Assembly (NCBI GenBank): GCA_910583855.1
Contig: CAJTYL010000001.1
Location: 62,001-126,000, forward strand
Length of the DNA stretch: 64,000 nucleotides
Reading direction: 5' to 3'
From: an uncultured Christensenella sp.
Lineage (GTDB): Bacteria > Bacillota > Clostridia > Christensenellales > Borkfalkiaceae
This document shows positions 50,870-60,396 of the stretch, in pieces. Made by a program: the position numbers and the translations under genes. Numbering within the stretch: position 1 is the stretch's first letter; each line of letters opens with the position of its first letter. The notes beneath the pieces were generated by a model, which was not told the origin of the DNA, did no database searches, and was given only the letters and a program-made list of their open reading frames with translations.

Positions 50870-53824
50870 TTGAATACATTATTGACGGAAAACAAATTGA
50901 AACTTTTAGGCATAGACGTCGGTTCAACCACGGTTAAAGTCGCGGTCATCGACGAAAAAAACAACTTAATATATTCGTCCTACGTCCGTCATTTTTCCAA
51001 GGTCAAGGAGACGGTTCTATCCGAGCTTAACACCGTTAAAGAGAAGTTCGGCGGCGCCTTCGCCGTTTCGGTTACGGGCAGCGCGGGGCTAGGTCTTTCG
51101 CAACGCAGCGGAATAAACTTCGTACAGGAAGTACAGGCTGCGTTTATTGCCATACGCAAAATTTATCCCGATACGGACGTTGCCGTAGAGCTTGGCGGCG
51201 AGGACGCGAAAATCATTTTCGTAACGGGCGGAACCGAGCAGCGTATGAACGGCAGCTGTGCGGGCGGTACGGGCGCGTTCATCGACCAAATGGCAACCCT
51301 TTTAAACGTGTCTGTAGAGAAGATGGACGAACTTGCCCTTTCGGCGGGCAAGACTTACCCCATAGCTTCGCGTTGCGGCGTTTTTGCAAAGTCCGACGTG
51401 CAGCCCCTTCTGAATCAGGGCGCTGCCAAAGCGGACATTGCAGCGTCTATTTTTCAAGCCGTCGTCGACCAGACCGTTTCGGGCTTGGCGCAGGGTCGAA
51501 GAATAAAGGGCAAGGTCTTGTTTTTGGGCGGTCCCCTGTACTTTTTAAAGGCTTTAAGGCGCGCCTTCGTCACCACTTTGAATTTAACGCCCGAGAACGC
51601 GGTGTTCCCCGACGACGCCCCCTGCTTTATGGCAATAGGCGCGGCGTTGTCCTCCGCAGGCGAGCGTGCCGAAAATATTGACGCAATAATAGCAAAGATT
51701 AAAAAAATTACCGAAAACCAAGCGGTAAACACAGGCAAACCCTTATTTGAAAGCAAAGAGGAATATGCTGAATTCGTAAAACGCCACAGGGCTACCGACT
51801 TGAATTTTGCGGATATTTCTTCGTATTCGGGCGACTGCTACTTAGGCATCGACAGCGGTTCAACCACGACGAAACTTATGCTCATCACGCCCGACTGCCG
51901 CATTCTGTGGTCACACTACCAGTCCAACAACGGTCAGCCGCTCGATATTGTCGTAAGTAAGCTTAAAGAACTGTACGCTTTGGGCGGTAACAGGCTTAAA
52001 ATCCGCGGCAGCGCGGTTACAGGTTACGGCGAGGATTTAATAAAGAACTCCATAAAAGCCGATTTCGGTATCGTGGAAACGGTCGCGCACTTCAAGGCGG
52101 CGTTGCACTTTAATCCGCAAGTCGATTTCATTATCGATATCGGCGGGCAGGACATCAAGTGCTTTAAAATCAAGAACGGCGCTATCGATTCCATTATGCT
52201 GAACGAGGCTTGCTCGTCTGGTTGCGGTTCGTTTATCCAGACCTTTGCCCGCGCAATGGGCATGGAAATCAACAAATTTTCAGAAAAAGGTCTGTATGCC
52301 AAACACCCCGTTGAACTTGGTTCCCGCTGCACCGTGTTTATGAACAGCGCGGTTAAGCAGGCGCAAAAGGAGGGGGCAAGCGTGGAGGACATCTCCGCGG
52401 GTCTGTCTTCGTCAATAGTCAAGAACGCCATTTATAAGGTTATAAGGGCAACTAACGCCGACGAGTTGGGCGATCATATCGTCGTGCAGGGCGGTACTTT
52501 CTTGAACGACGCAGTGCTGCGCTCCTTTGAAATGGAAACGGGCAAGGAAGTGGTCCGTCCCGGCATAGCGGGCTTAATGGGCGCGTTCGGCGCGGCGCTT
52601 TACGCTATGGAGAACGTTCCTGCGGAAAGCACCACGGCAAGCGCGGAAGAGCTTGAAGAGTTTTCATATTCCTTGCAAGCTACCAATTGCCGCGGTTGCA
52701 CGGCAAACTGTAATCTTAACATTATCCGTTTCAACGACGGCAGAAAATTTATTTCGGGCAACAAGTGCGAGCGCGGCGCTGGCAGAAAACCCGCGCTTGC
52801 CGATATGGATATATACGCATATAAGCAGGTCAGACTTATCGACTGCGTGCATGGCGTAAACGGACAGGGCGGCATACGCGGCAAGGTGGGGCTTCCACTG
52901 CAACTCGGTATGTACGAGCAGCTTCCCATTTGGGCGGGCTTCTTTGAAACGCTGGGTTTCGAGGTCGTCTTATCCGCAAAATCCACCCGTCAGCTCTATT
53001 TTAAAGGTCAGCATACCGTTGCAAGCGATACGGCTTGCTACCCTGCAAAGCTCATTCACGGGCATGTGGAAAGTCTTTTGGACGAAGGCGTGGATTTCAT
53101 TTTTATGCCATGTGAAAGCTACAATTTAGATGAGCACTGTTCAACCAACCACTATAACTGCCCAGTCGTTGCGTACTATCCCGAGCTTTTGAAGGCGAAC
53201 AACGAAAGGCTTACGGATAAGAATTTCCTTATGCCGTACCTCGATTTGAATATGAAAAAGCCCGCCGTAAAGAAGCTTTTGGACCTTTTCAAGGGCTACG
53301 ACTTTACTAAGCGCGATATAGAGGGCGCGCTTGAAGAGGGCTTTGCGCGGCTCGAAAAATATCACGAGGACGTGCGCTCCAAGGCGGACGAAATTCTGTG
53401 GAAGGCGGAAATGCAAAACAAGCAGGTCGTAGTGCTTGCGGGCAGACCCTACCATTTGGACGGAGAAATCAACCACAGCGTAAACAAGCTTTTAACCTCG
53501 TTGGGGTTGGCGGTGCTGTCGGAGGATAGCGTGTTTGAAAAGGGCGACGTGGTAAAAGTCGACGTTTTAAACCAGTGGACTTACCACGCAAGGCTGTACC
53601 GCGCGGCGGACTTCGTTTCAAAGCGCAAGAATTTGAATTTGGTCCAGCTCGTTTCTTTCGGTTGCGGGCTTGACGCAATAACTACCGACGAAGTGCGTTC
53701 AATTTTGGAAAAGAACGGCAAGCTTTACACACAGATAAAAATAGACGAAATAAACAATCTCGGAGTCGTAAAAATACGTTTAAGAAGTATGCTTGCGGCT
53801 ATAGAAGAGGCGGCTAAAAAGTAA
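50870..53824 (+). CDS. acyl-CoA dehydratase activase-related protein (tandem ASKHA ATPase)
   Basis: The 984-residue protein has two BcrAD/BadFG-type ATPase domains (about 12-270 and 322-580), each starting with a phosphate loop (GIDVGSTTVKVAV; GIDSGSTTTKLML). Each has the cluster-binding region (NGSCAGGTGAFIDQMA; NEACSSGCGSFIQTFA), and a C-terminal DUF2229-type region (from about 655) follows. HgdC-type activases use ATP and a 4Fe-4S cluster to inject an electron into 2-hydroxyacyl-CoA dehydratases. The large fused form has no proven substrate. The start is TTG and uncertain: 50870, 50882 and 50897 are all in frame. It is coupled to the next gene (TAATG). Confidence 0.88.
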   Translation: MNTLLTENKLKLLGIDVGSTTVKVAVIDEKNNLIYSSYVRHFSKVKETVLSELNTVKEKFGGAFAVSVTGSAGLGLSQRSGINFVQEVQAAFIAIRKIYPDTDVAVELGGEDAKIIFVTGGTEQRMNGSCAGGTGAFIDQMATLLNVSVEKMDELALSAGKTYPIASRCGVFAKSDVQPLLNQGAAKADIAASIFQAVVDQTVSGLAQGRRIKGKVLFLGGPLYFLKALRRAFVTTLNLTPENAVFPDDAPCFMAIGAALSSAGERAENIDAIIAKIKKITENQAVNTGKPLFESKEEYAEFVKRHRATDLNFADISSYSGDCYLGIDSGSTTTKLMLITPDCRILWSHYQSNNGQPLDIVVSKLKELYALGGNRLKIRGSAVTGYGEDLIKNSIKADFGIVETVAHFKAALHFNPQVDFIIDIGGQDIKCFKIKNGAIDSIMLNEACSSGCGSFIQTFARAMGMEINKFSEKGLYAKHPVELGSRCTVFMNSAVKQAQKEGASVEDISAGLSSSIVKNAIYKVIRATNADELGDHIVVQGGTFLNDAVLRSFEMETGKEVVRPGIAGLMGAFGAALYAMENVPAESTTASAEELEEFSYSLQATNCRGCTANCNLNIIRFNDGRKFISGNKCERGAGRKPALADMDIYAYKQVRLIDCVHGVNGQGGIRGKVGLPLQLGMYEQLPIWAGFFETLGFEVVLSAKSTRQLYFKGQHTVASDTACYPAKLIHGHVESLLDEGVDFIFMPCESYNLDEHCSTNHYNCPVVAYYPELLKANNERLTDKNFLMPYLDLNMKKPAVKKLLDLFKGYDFTKRDIEGALEEGFARLEKYHEDVRSKADEILWKAEMQNKQVVVLAGRPYHLDGEINHSVNKLLTSLGLAVLSEDSVFEKGDVVKVDVLNQWTYHARLYRAADFVSKRKNLNLVQLVSFGCGLDAITTDEVRSILEKNGKLYTQIKIDEINNLGVVKIRLRSMLAAIEEAAKK

Positions 53825-55089
53825 TGGACGAAAAGACTGCGTTTACCGACTATACAACTGAATATCCCAGGTGGGACAAGTCTATGAAGCGCACCCATAA
53901 AATCCTCGTTCCCGATATGTTGCCGTGGCACTTCCTTATAATCGAAAAGGTCCTAAGACTCGAAGGGTACGACTTAGAGGTTTTGAAGAACGAAAGCCGC
54001 GCTGTCATAGACGAAGGCTTAAAGCACGTTCATAACGACACTTGTTATCCCTGCCTTTGCGTAGTGGGGCAGTTTATCGATGCGCTCAAAAGCGGCAGGT
54101 ACGACTTGGAGCATACCGCAATTATGATGACGCAGACTGGCGGCGGATGCAGGGCTTCCAACTATATGCCCCTTATACGAAAGGCTATAAAGAACGAGTT
54201 CCCCGCCGTGCCGGTCGTATCTATCAACTTTTCGGGTCTTGAAAAGGAAAGCACGTTCAAAATCGGCGTCGGGCTATTCGTTAAGCTTGCGTTTTCCATA
54301 CTCTACGGCGATACCGTAATGTGGTGCTATAACCAGACCAAGCCGTACGAAGAGGAGAGTTGCGCCGCCGACCGTGCGCGCGACGAAGCGGTAAATTTTA
54401 TCGTGTCAAGTTTTGAAAAGGGCGGTTACCGCCGCTATAAAAAGATAAATAAAAAGATAATCAATATATTCGCCGCCGTCAAAAGAAAGAGCGAAAAGAA
54501 AATAAAAGTAGGCGTGGTAGGGGAAATTTACGTAAAATATTCCCCTCTCGGCAATAACGAGCTTGAAAGGTTTTTATTAAACGAGAACTGCGAGCCCGTA
54601 ATCCCCGCCCTTTTGGACTTCATTTTATACTGTATAATCAACGTTGTGAACGACTACACGCTTTACGGGCACGGGCGCGTCAAGGCGCTTGCGTACAAGG
54701 CGGTGTACGGTTTAGTTCACCGTATGCAGTTAAACGTGATAAAACAGTTTAAAGAGGACGGCACGTTCGAGCCCGTCCACGATTTCGAGCATCTCCGCGC
54801 CTGCGCCGATAAAGTAATAAACCAAGGCGTAAAAATGGGCGAAGGGTGGCTTATCCCCGCGGAGATGGCTGCGCTTGCGGAAACGGGAGTGAAGAATATC
54901 GTCTGCGCCCAGCCCTTCGGTTGCCTGCCCAACCACATAGCGGGCAAGGGCGTTATCCGCACCCTCAAAAATATTTACGCCGACGAGAATATCGTCGCCG
55001 TCGATTACGACCCCTCGGCAACCAAAGTCAATCAGGAAAACCGTATAAAACTTATGCTTGCTACTGCAAGGGAAAACGAAAAACCGTAA
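53824..55089 (+). CDS. 2-hydroxyacyl-CoA dehydratase-related protein (COG3581-like)
   Basis: The 421-residue protein starts with ILVPDMLPWHFLIIEKVLRL and has Cys-containing segments HNDTCYPCLCVVGQF, MTQTGGGCRASNYM and IVCAQPFGCLPNHIAGKG. This is the usual C-terminal part of the ~1,400-residue activase-like proteins. Here it is a separate gene, overlapping the upstream one by one base. The conserved Cys likely bind an iron-sulfur cluster. The two proteins probably form one complex. Terminator follows. Confidence 0.85.
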   Translation: MDEKTAFTDYTTEYPRWDKSMKRTHKILVPDMLPWHFLIIEKVLRLEGYDLEVLKNESRAVIDEGLKHVHNDTCYPCLCVVGQFIDALKSGRYDLEHTAIMMTQTGGGCRASNYMPLIRKAIKNEFPAVPVVSINFSGLEKESTFKIGVGLFVKLAFSILYGDTVMWCYNQTKPYEEESCAADRARDEAVNFIVSSFEKGGYRRYKKINKKIINIFAAVKRKSEKKIKVGVVGEIYVKYSPLGNNELERFLLNENCEPVIPALLDFILYCIINVVNDYTLYGHGRVKALAYKAVYGLVHRMQLNVIKQFKEDGTFEPVHDFEHLRACADKVINQGVKMGEGWLIPAEMAALAETGVKNIVCAQPFGCLPNHIAGKGVIRTLKNIYADENIVAVDYDPSATKVNQENRIKLMLATARENEKP

Positions 55090-55093
55090 TAAA

Positions 55094-55124
55094 AACCGCC
55101 CCGCCGAAACTCGGCGGGGCGGTT
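55094..55124. terminator. bidirectional terminator
   Basis: Perfect 14-bp GC-rich stem with an AAC loop between the converging activase and nitroreductase genes. Confidence 0.8.
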
Positions 55125-55130
55125 AGCGTT

Positions 55131-55664
55131 TTACTTTATCAGTTTATAATTCAGTTCAAAAGCTCTTCTGCGTTTTTCGCGGACGGGGTAGCCTTCCGCC
55201 TTATAGCCCAGCGCAACGACGAGGGGGAAGGGAGTGCCTTGCGGCAATCCGAGAAAATCCGCAATTCCGTTTTCGTCCCGCAAGCCTATTATGCAGGTCT
55301 GCACACCCGTATTTTCGGCGGCAAGCGTCAGATATGCGGTTAGAATTCCTATATCGTTAGATATAAATTCTTCGTTCGATACTCGCCTTTCTCCGCGCAT
55401 TACCGCGTGTGCGGGGCGTTGTTTTATTACGATATACGCCTTTGCTCCGTCAGCCCAACCGTTTGCGCCGTCTTTTTGCACGAACTTTGCGAACTCCTTC
55501 GCCTTGTCGCCGTTTACCGCGTACAAGTCCCAAGGTTGCGCGTTTATAGCGGAGGGGGCAAGAGTTGCAAGGCGGCAGATTTTTTCTATAACCTCGTCGG
55601 CAACGGGTTTATCGCAAAATTCACGCGTACTTTGACGAGTTAAAAACAATTCTTCCAAATTCAT
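55131..55664 (-). CDS. nitroreductase-family FMN oxidoreductase
   Basis: The 177-residue protein has LTRQSTREFCDKPVADEVIE at the N-terminus (FMN phosphate binding), APSAINAQPWDLYAV, and ENTGVQTCIIGLRDENGI with GTPFPLVVALGYKAEG toward the end. Family members use flavin to reduce nitro or quinone compounds or related substrates; the substrate here is unknown. It is monocistronic and convergent with the activase pair. Confidence 0.93.
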   Translation of the reverse strand: MNLEELFLTRQSTREFCDKPVADEVIEKICRLATLAPSAINAQPWDLYAVNGDKAKEFAKFVQKDGANGWADGAKAYIVIKQRPAHAVMRGERRVSNEEFISNDIGILTAYLTLAAENTGVQTCIIGLRDENGIADFLGLPQGTPFPLVVALGYKAEGYPVREKRRRAFELNYKLIK

Positions 55665-55695
55665 ACCGTACCTTAATTATATGTTTAAAAACTAA

Positions 55696-55712
55696 CGGCG
55701 GTTAAACCGCCG
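55696..55712 (-). terminator. terminator of the phosphohexomutase-tkt transcript
   Basis: 6-bp GC stem with a TTTAA loop. On the minus strand it is followed by TTAGTTTTT. Confidence 0.6.
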
Positions 55713-55720
55713 CTTATAAA

Positions 55721-57733
55721 TTATTTGCGTTTTTTCTTGCCGCCGTTATCTTCGTCGGCGTTCACTTTTTCAATCGAAAGCTTTGCCTTTTCGGCGACGT
55801 TTTCACTCGTAAAGCCGAAGTGTCTGAACAAATCGTTGGCGGGTGCGGAGCAACCGAAAGAGTGCATAGCTATCACCTCGCCGTAGTCGCGGCAATATTT
55901 GTACCAGGCATAGTGCGAAGCCGCTTCAACGCACACGCGCGCCTTAACGCTCTTTGGAAGAACGCTTTCTTTATATTCTTTCGTCTGGTTTTCAAATTCT
56001 TCAAGGCAGGGCATCGATACGACGCATACGTTCAGTCCTTCTCCCGTAAGAATTTCCTTTGCGCCGATGCAAATATCTATTTCCGAACCCGTTCCTATCA
56101 AAAGTACGTCTGGCGTGCCGTTGCAGTCGTCAAGCACGTAGCCTCCTGTAACCGCCTTAATGCCTGAACCTTTATGTTGGTTAACCGCTTGTCTTGAAAG
56201 CACCAAAACGGTGGGCGATTGCCCCGTCAATGCCGAAATATACGCCGCAAGCGTTTCTTTGCCGTCGCAGGGGCGGAAGACCTTGACGTTGGGGATAGAG
56301 CGCAAAGCTATAAGCTGCTCCATCGGCTGATGCGTGGGACCGTCTTCGCCTACGCCTATCGAGTCGTGCGTCATAACGTATATAACCGGCACGTTCAAAA
56401 GCCCGCTCAGTCTTATCGCGCCCTTCATATAATCCGAGAAGGAGAAGAAGGTAGAGCAGAGTATCCTCAGTCCTCCGTGAAGCTGTATGCCGTTTGCAAT
56501 CGCCGCCATAGCGTGTTCGCGTATGCCGAACTGAATATTCCTTCCCGAACGGTTTTCGGGCGAGAAAGCGTCCGAGCATTTCAGCTTCGTCAAAGTGGAA
56601 GGGGCAAGGTCTGCGGAACCTGACAACAGGTTGGGGATGTTTTTTGCTATTTCGTTCAAAATTTTCCCGCTCGAAGCTCTCATCGCTTCTGGAGCGGAGA
56701 AGTCGAACTTACTGAACAGCTCGGTATAATCGAAGTCGTAGCCGCTCATATAATTTCTGTATTTTTCCGCAAGTTCGGGGTAAGCCCTCTCATAGCGAGC
56801 GAAAAGTTCATTCCATTCTGCCTCGTAAACGCGCTTACCGTCCGCAATTTCGCGGCAATAGTCTTCCACGTCCGCAGGAACTTCAAAAGGCTCTTCCGTC
56901 CAATTAAGGCTTTCCTTTAATTTCGCAAGGTTATCTTCGCCGATAGGCGCACCGTGAACTTTTTCACTGCCTTCTATGGGGCAGCCGTAGCCTATTTTTG
57001 AAGTGCAGATAATAATAGAGGGGCGCGTAATGTCGCTTTTCGCTCTCTCGATTGCAGCCTTCAATACCGCAAGATTGTTCGCGTCGGGTACGCGTATAAC
57101 CTGCCAACCCTGTGCGCAGAAGCGCGTTGCTACATTCTCGCTGAAATTTGTTTCTATATTTCCTTCGATGGTAATATCGTTTTTATCGTATAAAAGAATA
57201 AGCTTACCGAGCTTCTGCGTGCCCGCAAACGAGCAAGCTTCGTAGCCCAAGCCCTCTTCAAGGCAGCCTTCGCCGCATAAAACGTATGTGTAGTGGTCAA
57301 CGATAGGGAAGTCCGGACGGTTGAAAACCGAAGCTAAGTGCGCTTCCGCAAGCGCAAAGCCCACTGCGTTGCCAATGCCTTGTCCCAACGGTCCCGTAGT
57401 TGTTTCAACTCCGTCAGTCTTGCCGTATTCGGGATGACCGGGCGTGCGCGAACCGAACTGACGGAAATTCATCAGGTCCTCTTTCGTCACGTCGTATCCG
57501 AAAAGGTGCAAAAGGGAGTACAAAAGCATAGAGCCGTGACCTGCTGAAAGAACGAACCTGTCGCGGTTGTCCCATTTCGGGTTGTTGCTGTTGAATTTTA
57601 AAAAATCTTTGAACACTTCAAATCCTATTGGCGCCGCGCCGAGGCAAATACCGGGGTGTCCCGATTTTGCACGCTGTATGGCTTCAGCCGAAAGCACGCG
57701 TATTGTATTTACGCATTTTGCATTTATGGACAT
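55721..57733 (-). CDS. tkt: transketolase
   Basis: Transketolase links the pentose phosphate pathway to glycolysis and supplies erythrose-4-phosphate to the DAHP synthase. The 670-residue protein has the N-terminal AEAIQRAKSGHPG, SAGHGSMLLYSLL, the TPP loop GEGCLEEGLGYEA near residue 153 with DKNDITIEG, the pyrimidine-domain MTHDSIGVGEDGPTHQP and a C-terminal domain with the conserved GCSAPANDLFRHFGFTSENV. It is full length and lies 12 bases downstream of the phosphohexomutase gene, so the two are co-transcribed. Confidence 0.96.
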   Translation of the reverse strand: MSINAKCVNTIRVLSAEAIQRAKSGHPGICLGAAPIGFEVFKDFLKFNSNNPKWDNRDRFVLSAGHGSMLLYSLLHLFGYDVTKEDLMNFRQFGSRTPGHPEYGKTDGVETTTGPLGQGIGNAVGFALAEAHLASVFNRPDFPIVDHYTYVLCGEGCLEEGLGYEACSFAGTQKLGKLILLYDKNDITIEGNIETNFSENVATRFCAQGWQVIRVPDANNLAVLKAAIERAKSDITRPSIIICTSKIGYGCPIEGSEKVHGAPIGEDNLAKLKESLNWTEEPFEVPADVEDYCREIADGKRVYEAEWNELFARYERAYPELAEKYRNYMSGYDFDYTELFSKFDFSAPEAMRASSGKILNEIAKNIPNLLSGSADLAPSTLTKLKCSDAFSPENRSGRNIQFGIREHAMAAIANGIQLHGGLRILCSTFFSFSDYMKGAIRLSGLLNVPVIYVMTHDSIGVGEDGPTHQPMEQLIALRSIPNVKVFRPCDGKETLAAYISALTGQSPTVLVLSRQAVNQHKGSGIKAVTGGYVLDDCNGTPDVLLIGTGSEIDICIGAKEILTGEGLNVCVVSMPCLEEFENQTKEYKESVLPKSVKARVCVEAASHYAWYKYCRDYGEVIAMHSFGCSAPANDLFRHFGFTSENVAEKAKLSIEKVNADEDNGGKKKRK

Positions 57734-57745
57734 TGAAATTTCTCC

Positions 57746-59230
57746 TTACGATGTAAAAATTTTTAAGTTATTAAGTTCGAGGAAGGGGTAGCCCTCCAAA
57801 ATCTTCAAAAGTGTCTTTGCGGCTTTTACGTTGCCGCCTTTACGGTTGCTTTCAAAATTTATCGGCATAACGGGGTCGTGTACGCTCATTCTCACAAGCA
57901 GCCAACCGCCTTCATGGAAATTTATTCGCACGCCCTCGTAATTCACGGGCGATAAAATCATATTAGTATCTCTTGCGGCAATTGCCTTTAAGTCCTCGAT
58001 AATTCTTGCGCCCTCCGTCTTAAAGTCAACGCTGTTGCCGTTAAAGGTTATGCGCACTTCGTCCTCTTCGCAGGGCTCTTTAAGCTCGGATATAAGCGAA
58101 GAAATTCCGTCCTTTTCCCGTGCAAGACAAATAAGAATTTTTGTTATTAGGTACGCGCCGTCGTCAAGATAGTAATTTTTCTTAAACGCCGCGTGCCCTG
58201 AGGTCTCTATCGCAAGTGGGGAGTATTCGCCGTCAGCGTTCAGCTCTTTGCACTTGTCTATAACGTTTTTGTATCCGCGTTTGTACCTTAAATGCTTTCC
58301 GCCAAGGCTCTCTATAAACTCCGTCAGTCCGTCGCTCGTCACGCTGTCGGTCACTATGGTGCCGGGTTTCTCCCTTAACAGTATGGCTGAAACTAAGGCT
58401 ATTAACCTGTTTCTGTTTATTTCGTTACCGTAACGGTCCACAATCCCCGCACGGTCGACGTCGGTATCGAATATTATGCCGAGGTCTGCGCCGCTCTTTA
58501 TAACGGCGGACTGCAAGCTGCTCATCGCAGCCTTGTCCTCAGGGTTGGGTATATGGTTCGGAAAGTATCCGTCGGGTTCTAAAAACTGGCTTCCGCTTAC
58601 GTCCGCGCCCAATGGCTTTAACACCTTTTCCGCAAAAAATCCGCCCGCGCCGTTGCCCGCGTCAACTATAATCTTTTTCCCCTTTAAAGGTAGCTTTCCG
58701 CAAGCGCATTCAACGGTTTCAACCAATATCGCGGAATACGTATCCATAAAGGATTTTTCCTCGTAGCTTCCGCAGCCTTTAAGTTCTCCGCCTTCCGCCG
58801 CGATTTTTAATATTTCGTCGACATCCTTACCGTCAAGCCCGCCCTCTTTCGTGAAAAACTTCAAGCCGTTCCTGTCGTAAGGCAGATGCGAGGCGGTAAC
58901 CATAATCGAGGCGTCGGCGTCCCAACCCGACTTTTTAAGTAAAATGAACATCGATGGGGTGGAAGAAAGCCCCGTATAAACAACGTCGCACCCGCTTGAA
59001 ATAAGCGCATCCTTTGCGCAATTAACTATCCTGTCTGAGGAAATACGGCTGTCGTTACCTATTGCAATTTTGAATTTACGCTTGCCGTACCTGTCGGAAA
59101 GCCACTTAATAAACGCCTTGACGATAAGCTCAACCGCGCAGTCCGTCAAGGTCACGGCGCGTTCGCCCTCAACGGCAACGCCGCGCACGTCCGTCCCGCT
59201 TTTAAGTTTTTTCAATTCCTCGTATTGCAT
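57746..59230 (-). CDS. phosphomannomutase/phosphoglucomutase-family protein
   Basis: The 494-residue alpha-D-phosphohexomutase has four domains. It shows the early SGTDVRGVA, the phosphoserine loop TASHLPYDRNGLKFF near residues 112-126 (usual TASHNP, with Leu here), the Mg loop DTDVDRAG near 258 and the C-terminal phosphate-binding region. It makes hexose-1-phosphate for sugar nucleotides, probably including those for the surface glycan. The ATG lies 8 bases after a strong -10 box and has no Shine-Dalgarno, so the mRNA is probably leaderless. Confidence 0.9.
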   Translation of the reverse strand: MQYEELKKLKSGTDVRGVAVEGERAVTLTDCAVELIVKAFIKWLSDRYGKRKFKIAIGNDSRISSDRIVNCAKDALISSGCDVVYTGLSSTPSMFILLKKSGWDADASIMVTASHLPYDRNGLKFFTKEGGLDGKDVDEILKIAAEGGELKGCGSYEEKSFMDTYSAILVETVECACGKLPLKGKKIIVDAGNGAGGFFAEKVLKPLGADVSGSQFLEPDGYFPNHIPNPEDKAAMSSLQSAVIKSGADLGIIFDTDVDRAGIVDRYGNEINRNRLIALVSAILLREKPGTIVTDSVTSDGLTEFIESLGGKHLRYKRGYKNVIDKCKELNADGEYSPLAIETSGHAAFKKNYYLDDGAYLITKILICLAREKDGISSLISELKEPCEEDEVRITFNGNSVDFKTEGARIIEDLKAIAARDTNMILSPVNYEGVRINFHEGGWLLVRMSVHDPVMPINFESNRKGGNVKAAKTLLKILEGYPFLELNNLKIFTS

Positions 59231-59238
59231 ACGAATTA

Positions 59239-59267
59239 ATTATATAATATCGGGTTGTTTTTTACAA
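59239..59267 (-). promoter_or_regulatory. phosphohexomutase promoter, leaderless geometry
   Basis: On the minus strand, TTGTAA (59267-59262), a 17-base spacer and TATAAT (59244-59239). Eight bases then lead to the ATG at 59230. Confidence 0.75.
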
Positions 59268-59334
59268 GTGTTTGAACGAGACAAAATCAAAAAATAAAAC
59301 GGCGTTGCCGCCGCTTTAAATATAATTTATACGG

Positions 59335-59652
59335 TTAATATTTTTCAAACGAGTCAATTAAAGCGAATATCGCATTTCTTTGTTCCGACGTAAGCATATT
59401 TATTTTGCGGTAAAGGTCTGCGTTGCGATTGGTATTTATCGGCTCCGCCGTTTGCGTTATGTTTTCTCTGTAAAAAAGTTCGTCTAAACTCACTTCAAAT
59501 AAATCGGCGATTTTTAATATCGTTTCGCAATCGGGCTCGCTGACGCCGTTCTCCCAGTTGCTTATATTTCGCTGTGTATTAGATAACTTATTTGCAAGTT
59601 CTTTTTGCGTCATACCGAACTCTTCCCTAAGTTCTTTGATTTTTAATTTCAT
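59335..59652 (-). CDS. Xre-family transcriptional regulator
   Basis: 105 residues. The N-terminal HTH (about 3-60) reads IKELREEFGMTQKELANKLS, then ISNWENGVSEPDCETILKIA and FEVSLDELF. A ~40-residue tail follows with predicted helices. AAGGA precedes the ATG. It is divergent from a membrane-protein gene that it may control; targets are unknown. Confidence 0.9.
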   Translation of the reverse strand: MKLKIKELREEFGMTQKELANKLSNTQRNISNWENGVSEPDCETILKIADLFEVSLDELFYRENITQTAEPINTNRNADLYRKINMLTSEQRNAIFALIDSFEKY

Positions 59653-59736
59653 TATCTGTCCTTATACAATTATTTTTCTACAAAATACCTAAAAAATTTC
59701 TAATTTTGTGAAGAGTGTTATAATGAAACGCATTGG

Positions 59737-60246
59737 ATGGGTGCGGAAACTTCGTGGGCGGACGGCGACCTCTGTTTAGAGTGTTACGGCGATAAAATCG
59801 TCGACATACACAACGAATGTGTAGACGACAACAAAAAGCGCAAAAAAAGGTTGATAATAAGCTGCATAACTTACATTCTTGGGCTTATTTGCATATTTAC
59901 AGGTGTATATGCAATTTCTATAGGCGACTCTATAACTGAAATTGCCGTTATTATGGGAATAGGTGTGATTCTTTGCGGCGTATACACCGGCTTAACTTGG
60001 CATAAGGCTGCGGTCGAAGAGCACGAGGATTACGAGAGAAAACACGGTGTAACATATACTATAGACGAAAACGGCATACATAGAGATAACGGCATTATAT
60101 TAAAAATTATATTTTTTATTATAGGCGTATGTCTCGGGTTGATATGGACGCCTATTAGAATAATTATCGATGCCGTGAATTACAAAAAAGATAAAAAAAC
60201 CATACAGAATTGCAGTAATATTTTAACCAGAATATCAAGTATGTAA
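59737..60246 (+). CDS. unrecognised two- to three-helix membrane protein
   Basis: 169 residues. The N-terminus has a lone Cys pair (GDLCLECYGDKI) like the second half of a zinc ribbon, then two adjacent membrane helices (about 38-58 and 62-83), a charged loop and a third helix (about 122-145). The start is unclear: a TATAAT at 59719-59724 leaves a leader of only a few bases before the ATG at 59737, and no ribosome binding site is seen. The N-terminus may be incomplete. Divergent from the small Xre regulator. Confidence 0.55.
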   Translation: MGAETSWADGDLCLECYGDKIVDIHNECVDDNKKRKKRLIISCITYILGLICIFTGVYAISIGDSITEIAVIMGIGVILCGVYTGLTWHKAAVEEHEDYERKHGVTYTIDENGIHRDNGIILKIIFFIIGVCLGLIWTPIRIIIDAVNYKKDKKTIQNCSNILTRISSM

Positions 60247-60287
60247 ATATTGTAATATATCTGAAATTGCAATAAACAAAAATTTAT

Positions 60288-60316
60288 TGCCCGCGGAAAA
60301 AATCTTTCCGTGGGCA
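60288..60316 (+). terminator. hairpin between the membrane-protein gene and proS
   Basis: 12-bp stem with one G-U pair and a 5-base loop, followed by a weak T-rich stretch. Confidence 0.6.
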
Positions 60317-60341
60317 TATTCCGTTTATTGTAAAAAATTTC

Positions 60342-60370
60342 TTGTATTAAAAAAATTTGTATGCTATAAT
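60342..60370 (+). promoter_or_regulatory. proS promoter
   Basis: TTGTAT (60342-60347), a 17-base spacer and TATAAT (60365-60370). The short leader carries GGAG seven bases before the ATG. Confidence 0.7.
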
Positions 60371-60396
60371 GTTTTAAAATTAATTCGGAGCAAATT

